From contig CP141140.1 in the NCBI GenBank assembly GCA_035235625.1, positions 23,580,685 to 23,644,684 on the forward strand: a DNA stretch of 64,000 bases, read 5' to 3'. Below, one piece after another: positions 33,937 to 45,335 of this stretch (its first letter is position 1; every line of letters begins with the position of its first letter). This DNA is from Saururus chinensis (Eukaryota > Streptophyta > Magnoliopsida > Piperales > Saururaceae). The notes below the pieces were generated by a model. It was not told the origin of the DNA. It ran no database searches and saw nothing but the letters and a program-made list of their open reading frames with translations. The translations under genes and the position numbers were made by a program.

Positions 33937-36900
33937 TGTAATATCCCTAATTTTCCTAGGTTTCAAAAATTTAATACGTGGAAAATAGGGTGTTTGAGCT
34001 ATTAACATTCTTAGTAAAATAACTACATCCCTAGATAGAATTTGTGGATAAAACTAATTCTATTAGAAATTAGACAGATAGAGCTTCAAAATGCCACCAA
34101 GAATGCATAAATCATAGTTCGGATGAGGGAGATACGACCATTCAAAGTTAAACATATCATGTATGGCCCATTTACCCAAATTGGATGTGTGAATTGTCCG
34201 TTTAAGTCACTGTATAGGCTCGATCAATTAGTATTTTGAAATTGTGTTTTTGGGCCCAATTTGGTTGCTGAATTGAAGAGATTTGGGCACAATTTCTAAT
34301 GGGATTAGGAGCCCTAATCCCATCCCTATAAAAATAAAGAATTAGGGCTTTTTGGGGGAGCTTTTGGGACGGTGGAGCGAAGGAGGAGCCACCGATGAAA
34401 TTTTTCAGCGAGGCTTTAGCAGTGGTGGATTGATGACAACTTGTACACGAAGGTAAGATTTCGAGTAGTGATTAGGGAAGAAGTTGTTAACTAGTTTAAT
34501 TGAAATTTACATGGATCTCTGCAATTACTGTTCACGTAATATTACGAACAGTACTTAACTTTCCTGTCGCTGGAACAACCGACGGAAAGGTGCAGCACTC
34601 TGGGGCCACAGTGGCCTTGGCCGTGGCAGCCCTGGCTCTGGCCACAGGGAATCTTGCTCCGGAGAGGCCTTGGCAATGGCGGCTTCTGCTGCCACTATGC
34701 AAGCCGCCGGATCTTTGTTTGAAAAAAAAAGGATCTTACAGCTCCGGCTGGCCACCGAGTGGCAGCGGAGCCTGGCCCAACGGGATCATTGCCTAGAGGT
34801 GATCCAGTGAGGCCAGCCTTCCGCCCCACTATGGCCGCTAGGAGCGGCGCCATGAAAACCTCTAGCGGGCCGCGTCGGTAGAATTTTGAGAGGCCCCGAC
34901 CGGCAGCAGGGCTAGGCCTGATGGGATCGCTGCCTGGTGGCAATCCTATTGGTCCTAGTCGTCGCCCTGCTGTGGCGGCCAGGAGTCGCCACCAGGGAGT
35001 CCTCATCGGACGCGGGGAAGCCGGGTTTGGGCTGGGTGACCCCAACCATGAGGTGCAAGACCCAGGCCGGGTCGGTTTGATAAAAAAAAAGAGAATTGAG
35101 GAAGGGAGTGAACCAGGTCTGGTTCATGGGGCTAAAAGTGTCAAACAAAATCTATAAAAATAATAATGTACCTGGAGAAGTTTGGGATTATTCTGATCAA
35201 CTTGGGGAAAAATCCCAGAGACTATAAAATAACCTTTTTACCCTTGTTAATTAATTATTGTATAATATTAACTTACCCGAGTTCGAGGCTCGGGTTCAAG
35301 GGCCTATAAGTGGATCTAAAAATTGGAGAAATTATCAGTGAGGGTTTAATGGGTAAGATAATTGTAGGAAAAACTTTTTGGTGAGAAAAAAGCTCAATGA
35401 GTGGGTACTTGACCTTCTTGCCCCTAGGGTTAATTGTAAACCGTTAAGTCAACCTAGGTCGGTTCAATGGCTTCACAACCCCGTCACATGCCAAGAAAAT
35501 AACACAAAGTCCATGAAGTCAAGTAGTATGCTTAAGTTTATGCTTGGGTTCAATTTTGGACCCGTCAGATGTCATTAAGGGCTTAAACCAAATGATAGAA
35601 ATACCCCTATGCAAACAGGCCCGTATTTGCGTGGATGTTATTAATGGGCCAATGTGATATTGAAAACTTTTGAGAGGTTAAAGACTTACCCGAGAGCATA
35701 GAGAACCATATTCAATGTTAAATAATTATCTTAATGCCCTCAGGTGCATTATGATGAGTTTTTTTTAAGAGGTTTAATAAGTTAACCCAAGGAGGGTTAG
35801 AGCACGAGAGCTTGAGTAATTATAATATCATTATTGATTTTGATTATTGATATTATGATCTGCTTGGACCTTTGTGGTTCTAATTATTTATGTTGTTCTT
35901 TGTTTCAATTTTTGATATTGATGTTGTGATAGTAACTTATCACTAGTTGAAGATTATTGAAAGAATAATCGTTTGGTGGATAACTTTGAATTGGGTGAGA
36001 ATACCTAATCAAAATAAAGACTAAAATACCTCAGAGGGGACTGGGACTAGTTCATATAGTGAACAAAGCCTTTGACCTCACGATAAGCCTTGGTTGATGA
36101 ACCGATGACAATTTTGAGTTTTAAACCCTAGTCTAGAAGGGACTAATAGGGTTTGGGATAGTCATTCGTAATCTTGGCTTATAGATGAGCAAGATAGGGT
36201 TCAAAATAGTTTTTTGAGTTTTAGCTCTATTGAGGAGCCGCTAATTTGACCGTGTAGTTACACCTCCCCATTGGAGGGAGCTCTGCGTGAGCCGGGCTCA
36301 CCACAGGTCTATTGAGGACCTTTTAGTGTACACACAATTAGATTAGCTAACATCCTGCTTAGTTAGCTTTTCCTGCCACTTCTGTTCAGGTGCAGTTGTG
36401 GGCCATGCCCTTCCACTCCGGTCAGGTCCTTCTTGGGCTAGGAGGGGTAATGGTATTTCCTGGTGGATTCCAGGGGCTTGGTGGATTCCAGGGTGTTTCG
36501 TTATCATTTGTCACTTAGGTTGACATCTTATGAGTCTATCTATCATTGGGATTAGACAGAGATATTAATTATCGAACAATGGTTCGACAGATAATTAATA
36601 ACATTGATTTATATTGCTTGTTTAATTAGAACAAGTGGAATGATTAAAGGACTTACATAAAATGTAGGTTGCTTAAAAATACTTAAGCATTACATGTGTG
36701 ATGCTATGCTTCTTAGTATAGTGTAGCATTAGGCAGAACTACGTCTAGATCCGATCTTGTTGGAAACAATGGAGATGTTGTCTGATGAGTATGTAGGCAA
36801 CTAACATCGGGTGATGTTGGCCCGATCTAAAAAATATTATATAATACTTTTGCTCTTTTGAATGATCCTCCAAGGGGAGGAGATGTTTTGTTGCCTGTTG

Positions 36901-37294
36901 GGTCTTGTATGCTTGCAGGTTCTTTAGATGGGGATGTTGCGAGATCAGGACGTTGGTGGGCATTTGAGGACAATGTTGCATTAGTGGGATCTAGTTTCTT
37001 CCTTCTACAATTTTGTAAGTAATGGTAATTATTGGCGTGAGAGCCAACTTTACTTGGTTGTTTATTTTCGAACAGATGACAGACTTGTACTTAGAGGGTT
37101 AACTTGCTATTTACGGAATTTGACATGTGTAATAATATCATATATTTTGATATTTGTATTTGTGAACCCAAGTTATCACGACCTCAATATTTAGTCAGAT
37201 TATTTGTTTTGTGTTAAAGAATGAAAGAAAAATTATCGTGATTTATCGTGTGTCCTTTATTTAAAAAAGTGTTTGAAAAATCTAGGTCGTGACA
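33937..37294 (+). mobile_element. Family-C long LTR, left copy (3.36 kb)
   Basis: It begins TGTAATATCCCTAATTTT and ends CTAGGTCGTGACA. The same start recurs at 37830, and matching blocks follow in order: TTAAACATATCATG, GCCTATAAGTGGATC against GCCTATGAGTAGATT, CAAAGCCTTTGACCTCACGA, TGGTGATTCCAGG-like text and ATTATCGAACAATGGTTC. GC-rich open frames near 34555-35157 are part of the LTR and have no protein similarity I recognise. No 5-bp target duplication links its left flank (ATACA) to the right end of the pair. Confidence 0.8.
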
Positions 37295-37829
37295 GTTGGT
37301 AGCTGAGGTATTCCTCTAATTGCAAGTTTGAAGTCATATGAAGATTATGACCTAGTAGAGTTGATGGGACGATGTAGATTTTACACGTTTGTTAAACCCG
37401 AGGATAGCTTTTTTGGAGGGCTGTTGGATGGATAAGGAAAAACCCTTACACACGTTTAACATGGGAGGTGAGTATGTGTGGAGAAGCATTGAAATTCGTT
37501 GTCGAGCAGTAATTCATTAAAATGAGTTACGTAGCGGAAGCGAAAGTTCGAATGGGTTTAGTGTGGAACGCTAGAGGGGGTGAGTGTGCCATTCAGGGCA
37601 AGTCGATTTTAATATGGCCATGGAGAATTGTGGGGACGCAATTCCTTGTAAGAGGGGAAGAATGTAACGACCTGAATTTTGTGGGTTATTAAGTTTTTGT
37701 GCTATTTAAATTATAAGTTGCAGTTGATGTAGTTTGAAAGGGGAGAACGGCTTTTGAGTTAAAGGCCGAGCTTGAAAAGGGTTGGCTGTGGCGAATTGCG
37801 AGGATGCAATTCTTTTAAGGAGGGAAGAA
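37295..37829 (+). mobile_element. 535-bp internal region between family-C LTRs, non-coding
   Basis: It opens with GTTGGTAGCTGAGGT, a degenerate tRNA-iMet-type primer-binding site, and closes with the polypurine tract AAGGAGGGAAGAA (37817-37829) directly before the right LTR. A second, similar tract, AAGAGGGGAAGAA, lies at 37650-37662 and is followed by TGTAACGACC, so the 3' end is duplicated. There is no gag or pol. This may be a deleted element or a naturally minimal one. Confidence 0.7.
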
Positions 37830-40800
37830 TGTAATATCCCTAATTTTTCTGAGTTTCAAAAATTAAATACATGGAAAATATGGTGTTTGACTAGTTGATA
37901 TTCTTAGTAGAATAACTACCTCCCTAGATAGAATTTGTGTTTGAAACTAATTCTATTAAAAAGTAGATAGATAGAGCTTTGAAATGAGGGAGATACGACC
38001 ATTCGAAGTTAAACATATCATGCAGGGCCCATTTACCCGAATTGGATGCACGAATTGTCCGTTTAAGTCACTATACGGGCCCGATCAATTAGTATTTCAA
38101 AATTGTGTTTTTAGGCCCAATTTAGTTGCTAAATTGAAGAAATTTTGGCCCAATTTCTCATGGGATTAGGAGCCCTAATCACATGCCTATAAAAATAAAG
38201 AATTAGGGTTCTTTTGGCAACCGGAAGAAGGGAGGATTTTGGGGGGAGAGAGAAGGTGGGAGCCATCGATGAAGAGCTCGAGGGAAGACACAGTTTTTGG
38301 TTCTTCTTCACGGGTATGTTTGGCCATGGCAGCAAACGAAGTTCCCCACAAAATCTCAATTCTTGACCCACATAACAAGCCTCTCGATGGACCTATGGCA
38401 CTTCCATCCCTATCTACTACCTGTTGCACCATGGTATGGGCTCGGGCCCTGTTTGGTCCAACGGTGTCACGGTCTGGGTGAGCCAGTATGGGCCATGGGG
38501 TCCAAGGGTGGTGGGGGCAGTTGCGCCGACCCCACATGTATCTTCGATACACATAATTTGAGTGGGACCCACACATGTCACACACGTACACTAGACATAC
38601 ATCTAGGTGTGAATTTACACATTGTGGGGCCCAGACACACGAATTATGTGATGAGGGTGAGACCTGTGTGTTTAGAGAAGGGTCGACCCTGTTGCGGGCT
38701 TGGCCGTGTGCAGGGGGTCCAGGCCTCCGTGGGCTCTGTGTGACAGAGCCCGCTCCCGTTGTGTTAGACCATCTAGGGAAACCAAGAAGAATTTTTGTAG
38801 GTTGGCCCATTTGGTTTAGCCCACTCAAAAGCCATTAAGAGAGCCAATTTCAAACACCGTCTAAATAAGGAAGGGCGGGTTATAAAGGGAGTGAATTAAA
38901 GGAGAATTAAGAGGATTGTTTCATGCCATATTTGCTTGGGGCGCCCCACCCCCTTGAATTGGATCATCTTCCTAATTGTGAGATCTCTCTCACACACTTG
39001 CTCTCTTGCTCTCCCTTGATCCTCCATTGGTGCGGCCTGCTCCTTCTTTGAGAGAAGTTGTTGGTCGCTCTCTATCTCCCTCCTCCAAGGTGTGATTGGC
39101 GGGCTAAAAGAGGAAGAGGGATCTCTTCCTAGGTTGGGCTGTGTAGGCTGAAGTGAAGGGCTGATCTTGCGGAGTTTCTTTGTCAATCCAAGCACGGTAT
39201 TGAGGGATCTGCACATAAGAAAGGTAAATCTTATTCTCCTCCTCTTGATCTAGTGTTTGGCGTACACAAACCCAATTAGAGGGCATGCTAGGGCTGGATC
39301 AAGCCCAGGTCAGTGTGTATCAATCCAATATTTTATATTCACATGCTTGATTTGATCATTTACATGCTATTTTTGCTAATTGGCATTAGTTTAATGCATG
39401 TATCTTGTAGATCTATCGTAAAGTTTTGTTTTTTGTGGTGCGCCACCTCTCCCACCATTGCTTCTGCTGCTGGCCGGCCACTCTACACTACCCTCCTCCT
39501 CAGTCTCATCCCCTATAATTGCATCCGCCTTCCTATCCCCATTACCTCTCTGCCCCACTTATACAGAGCCACAAATCTACGCTACAATTCAATTCCTATG
39601 GTGTACTAGAATGTGATGGTGGTGGAAGGCAATCGGGTGAGAGAGCATCGGCTTCCTTGTTGTAGCATCAGCATCGGGTGGATATTGCTTTGTCCGATTT
39701 CTTATTTACTGCTATTTCATAGTATATCGGTGCAATCATTCTACTCGGTGTTGGAGTTGACTACAGAGAGAAAGAGGGACTTATGGCACATACTATTGGC
39801 TCTATCCTAGTTGCAATTGCTTTGTATTTGAGATTATCAGATGATAGCTCGGATTGAGGATGCCATCAAGAAAAGGCAAGTCTTGACATTAGGAACAGCC
39901 AGCAATTTATGTTAATTGCATCCTTTACATATGTGAACATTGATGGTAATCTTGGTTTGTTGGAGGCTTTTAAGGCATCTCTTTGACGGAATATAGCAAT
40001 TCATCCAGTGTATATAGATATGGGAGGAATGGCAAGCATCTAACCAAGCATATCATATGAATGCCGAAGAACAGCCTAATAGAGGATGCCTAAGTCAATA
40101 TGCTTGGTGGCTGGAAAGGCAAATCTGAATTTCACAAAAGTGCACAGAACCAGCTGCAAATCATCATTCGCTGGTACTCTTCACAAGAGGAGTAGAGGGA
40201 ATATGGAGACAACCGTTGGCAAACACCGACACAAAGGTAATGTAATGAATGTTCGCATTGGGGTTGGTTTTAATATAATATAATTCCCTCCACTATCCAA
40301 CCTTCACTGCATCTCGGTGGTGGGTTTAATTGATTGGATAACATATGCTTGAAAGTTTAGTGTTTTAATTAATAGAACTGTGTATTGAAGTATGAATGAT
40401 ATCATCCATGTTTGTAGTATGGGTTATATAAATTTGTTGATCATATGAGTGTTCTCTAATGGATGGTGAACAAAGCATTCACAGCTCTATTTTTGCACAG
40501 AAGGTTGAAGACGATTGGTTCACGGGTATTATTTACATGGTCCGGTTTAGTCAAAAAAAAAGGAAGGAAGAAAACGTTATCATTGAACCGGGTATGGTTC
40601 AGGAGGTTAGAAGTGTTAAATAAATTTTAAAAAATTAATAATGTATATAAATAGGGTTAGAAGTGTCCTGACCAAGTTTCAGATTGATTAAAAATTCTAG
40701 ATGATTTGAAATGACTAATTTACCCTTGTAAGTTGACGTGTAGCATAATAATTAATAACCAGACTTCAGTGCTCTGGTTCAGAGGCCTATGAGTAGATTT

Positions 40801-43800
40801 AAAAAAATTGAAAAAAATCTAAGTGATATATTGATATATATTCTAAATTTGGACCAAGCTATACTATAGGAAAAAATCCCAATAAATAGATAATTGACTA
40901 TTTTACCCCTAGGGTTAAGGTAAGACGGTTAATTGAACCGGGGTCAGTTCAAGGGGTTTACGACCCCATTAAACAGCAAGAAAATTACCTCGGGTTCACA
41001 ACATCAAGGTGTTCCCCTGGGATTAGTTTTAGACCCATCAACGTTCAAGGAAGCCCTGAACAAAAAGATAGAAATACCCATGTGCAAACCAGCCCATATT
41101 CGCGTGGATGTTATTAATGGGCTAATGTGATATTGAAACCTTTTGAGAAGTTAAAGACTTACCCAAGAGTAGAGAGGACTTTATTCAATATTGGATAATT
41201 ACCTTAATGCCCTCAAGTGCATTATGATGAGTTTTTTTAAAGATTTATTAAGATAACCCAAGGAGGGTTAGGGCACGAGAACTCGAATAATTCTTATATC
41301 ATTAATGAATTTTATTATTGATATTATGATCTTCTTGGACCTGTGTAGTTCTAATGGTTTATGTTGTTCATTATTTCGATATTTTGTCATTGTTGTTGTG
41401 ATAAGAATTTATCATCTGCTTAAGATTATTGAAAGATAAATCAATGAGGTTTGATAGTTTTAGATTGGGCAAGAACACCTAATTAAGATAAAGACTAATA
41501 TACCTTTGAGGGGTCTGGGACTAGTTCATAGAGTGAACAAAGCCTTTGACCTCACGATTTGCTTTGGTTGATGAACCGATGACATGTTTCGAGTTGTAAA
41601 CCCTAGTCTAGAAGGGACTAGTAGGGTTTGAGTTAGTCATTCAAAATCCCGGCTTAATGATGAGCAAGATAGGGTTTAGAATAGTTTCCTAAGTTTTAGC
41701 TCTACTGAGGAGCCGATGATTTGACCGTGTAGTTGTACCTCCCCATTGGAGGGAGTTCTGCATGAGCCGAGCTCACCATAGGTCTATTAAGGATCTTTTA
41801 GTGCACACGCAATTGGATTAGCTAACATCCTGATTGGTTGGCTTTTTGATGCACTGAAATAATGTTTAATAAAATATTTTCAAATTTCTATTTGCAATCC
41901 TATTTTGTGTTAATTCATTGCTGATTTGGGCTATTTATGTTTTCAATAAGTTAGTTGGACCTTAATTGAGTTTACATGTCTAAACAGGCTTCAACAAGAT
42001 ACAACTGGAAGAGGAAGTTAAGCCCAACTACCCAAAGCTATTTAAAAGTCATGAATGGGCTCCTAATGGTCTAAACATGCATGGAATGGTCGAACACAAC
42101 CTTGTGGACCCATTTGATTTGAGATTTGTATGAATAGAACTAAATTATGAAAGAAGTTGATTCAGATAGATTGACACAACTTAGTATTTTGATCATATCT
42201 TTTTATGTATAATTTGGATTGATACGATTCTGGTGGAAATGGAAAGAAGACTTTCGTGGCTACAAGTGTATTTCAGGATCAAATTCCAAATTCCGAAGAT
42301 ATATGGGTCCAATCAAGATAAAATCTGGAGATATAATTTGACTTTCCCCTTTGAAGCAACCATTTCTTTTCCTATAAATAGAGGGGTGGACGTGATAGAT
42401 GGGGCATTCTCTCCTCTTTGGAGCTCTCTTCTCCTATTTTCTTCTCTCATTTTATAATTTTATTTTTAGTTTCATTGTAATGGCATTCTAAAGCTCTCAA
42501 GTTAAGGCTAGGAATGAAGTTTGTACTTGATGTTTAATAGATACTTTGATTCAAGTAAGTTCTTTATCATTTTAAATTGATGTTTCATATTTAAGGAGTT
42601 TATAATCTATATAATTATTTGATTCAACATTGACGAAAGGCACGCTGAATGCTTATAATTCCCTGTGATTATACACTTAATACTTTCACGTAGTAAACAA
42701 TCAATTACTATTGTTCTACTTCAAAGTTCTTTAAAAGATAAATTTTCTGATTGAGACAAATTTTCATTTGATCCTAATTGAGTTATCATTTGAATAAAGT
42801 ATACATTAGATATTTATTACAAGTGGATTTTTGATGCCTTAGCACTTTTTCTTTGAATTGTCTCTTATTATTTATTTTACTTTTCTTCTCTATTATATTC
42901 TCTTCGTAATAGTTTTATGTGTCACACAAGGCTTTCCCTGTAGATCGACCTTGTTTACTATAGTTGACAAGTAAAAAAAAAAGAAATCTAAACTAGACTC
43001 CTTCATAGCCTTAGTTTGGACATAACACACTTTTCTCGCCACTTCTGTCTAGGTGTAGTTGTGGGCCATGCCCTTCCACTTCGGTCAAGTCCTTCTTGGG
43101 CTAGGAGTGGTAATGGCACTTCTTGGTGGATTCCAGGGGCCTGGTTGATTTCAGGGTGCTTTGTTATCATTTGTCACTTAGGTTCACATCTGATGAGTCT
43201 ATCTATCATTGGGATTAGATAGGGATATTAATTATCGAACAATGGTTCAACATATAATTAATAACATTGATTTATATTTCTCGTTTAATTAGAACAAGTG
43301 GAATGATTAAAGGACTTGCATAAAATATAGGTTGCTTGAAAATACCTAAGCATTACATGTGTGATGCTATGTTTCTTAGTATAGTGTAGCATTAGGCAGA
43401 ACTACGTCTGGATCCGATCTCGTTGGAAACAATGGAGATGTTGTCTGATGAGTATGTAGGCAACTAACATCGGGTGATGTTGGCCCGATCTGAAAAATAT
43501 TAATTAATAATTTTGTTCTTTTGAATGAACCTCCAAGGAGAGGAGATGTTTTGTTGCCTGTTGAGACTTGTATGCTTGCAGGTTCTTTAGATGGGGATGT
43601 TGTGAGATCGGGACGTTGGTGGGCATTTGAGGATGATGTTGCAGTAGTGGGATCTAGTTTCTTCCTTCTGCAATTTTGTAAGTAATGGTAATTATTGGCG
43701 TGAGAGCCAACTTTACTTGGTTGTTTATTTTCGGACAGATGACAAACTTGTACTTAGAGGGTTAACTGCTATTTACGAAATTTGGCATGTGTAATAATAT

Positions 43801-43956
43801 CATATGTTTTGATATTCGTATTTGTGAACCCCAGCTATCCCGACCTAGATATTTAATTGAATGATTTGTTTTGTGTTTAAGAAAGAAAAAAAAATTATTG
43901 TGATTTATTGTGTTTCCTTTATTTAAAAAAGAGTTTTAAAAATCCGGGTCATGACA
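37830..43956 (+). mobile_element. Family-C long LTR, right copy, with nested insertion
   Basis: It starts TGTAATATCCC and ends CCGGGTCATGACA, like the left copy. It is longer than the left copy for two reasons: the solo LTR at 41847-43029, and about 1.6 kb of extra or diverged sequence between about 38290 and 40540. That extra part is GC-richer and holds chance open frames (for example 38187-38828 on the minus strand), for which I see no protein family. Confidence 0.75.
41847..43029 (+). mobile_element. Solo LTR (1.18 kb) nested in the family-C LTR
   Basis: It starts TGATGCACTGAAATAATG and ends GACATAACACA, flanked by CTTTT at 41842-41846 and 43030-43034. The left family-C LTR lacks it at the matching position (near 36380), confirming an insertion. 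CCCTGTAGATCGACC near its end resembles sequence found in Athila/Tat-type plant elements, but lineage is a guess. Confidence 0.85.
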
Positions 43957-45335
43957 GATAACCTACCCATATATGGTCTAGTTACGAATGACTCATCGAT
44001 ACGAGTCTATCGGTATCAAGAATGTGCAATTCTGACTTCGGGGTAAGAAGATATCACGTTCGAAGTTTGAATAATATTAGAATAAAATAATAGGGAAAAT
44101 GACAAATTTTCTAGTGTCATTGATGATGCGAGTGGCTGGCAAGTCGCGCTGCATGTCACGGCGTCCTTGCCAACATGGGCCATCTGTGCGACACATGGTG
44201 GTTTTGCATAGTCCCTCGAGATGAGCTGCATCTGCATAGCAGCACCACGCACTATGTGAGCAATGCTCGGGTGACATGCGTGCCTACTGCATTGCAACTT
44301 CACGAGCATGTGATGCATGTCGCGCATGTGTGCATGAGACTATCTATTCGCGGGTTTTTCCTTTATAAATAAGAAACCTATGTGATTATCTGAAAGAATT
44401 TTCTGGCCGATTCTGACTCCTATTTTGCATGTTTAAGAGACATTCTTAGCTAATTCAATGGTATTCTATGTCATGGAAATTCCTACTCCTCAATTTGGTG
44501 ACTCTAAAGAGGGGAAATGGCCTAGAGCATGAGGAGGCTCTTTCCAGCATCCTCGGGCTGAAATATATATATATATATATACATAGAGAGAGAGAAAGAA
44601 AGAAGTGACTTGAAGTGAGAGGAGGCTTCATTATCTATCATCGGACTGCATCGAGAAAAGTGACCCAGAGTAAAGGGAGACTCTGTCCTACGTTGATGGA
44701 TCACGCAATGTAAGCAACGTCCCCGGGTAAGGGGAGGTTTTGTCTGCCTCCTACTGGCACAAAAAAGTGATAAATATTGTGTAAAGAGAGGTTCTATCCG
44801 CTACTTATGAGCACAGAAAGTGAGATGCGTCTCAAGTAAGGGGAAATTCTGTCCATAGCTTACGAGTGCGAAAATTAAGAAGCATCTTTGGGTGAGAGGA
44901 GTTTTTGTTCCCCGCTTTCATGTGTACAGAGTGATTTTCTGTAGGAAAGGGGAGGTTTTGTTTGTCGCATTCGAGCATAAAGGGTGAGAAAAGCCCTATG
45001 AAAGGGAGTGTATGTCTGTCACCTTTGGGCAAAATGAGAGAAACCTTTCGGAGCAAGAGGAGGCTCTGCTCGATGAATCTAGAATAAACGACATGAAGGG
45101 GAGAACACTCTGAATGATGAAACAACTATGAATATCGCTACTTCGAGAAGCCTCAGCAGAGTAAGCATTTCTGACCTTCTAATTTAATAAGTAATTATAT
45201 AAATGCATGTGATAATTAAGATATTTAGTATGCTTGAATCTGATGTATTTTGATATATTTTGCACTAGTTCAATCTGTTCTAAAAGGCTATATTTTGATA
45301 TGATATGTTTTGATTTAATCTAATATAATCGGATA
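43957..45335 (+). mobile_element. Family-A LTR fragment (copy A3), truncated at both ends
   Basis: It holds the family minisatellite (44510-45090) and the GATATGTTTTGATTT region, but lacks the TGTGACACCCC start and the conserved GTTGGCCCGATC end. It is cut by the family-B LTR at 45336. A short (TA)n lies at about 44563-44581, followed by (GA)n. Confidence 0.65.

Noticed and set aside
34555..35157. Overlapping frames in the GC-rich part of the left family-C LTR
   Set aside because: Same reason: LTR sequence, both strands open, no recognisable domain.
38187..38828. 213-codon minus-strand frame and overlapping plus-strand frames
   Set aside because: They lie inside a family-C LTR in GC-rich text, are open on both strands, and show no protein family, start context or splice structure.
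31383..45335. Treating family-A copies A2 and A3 as the two LTRs of one element
   Set aside because: A2 has its own exact TTTAT target duplication on both sides, and the DNA between belongs to other elements with no gag-pol.
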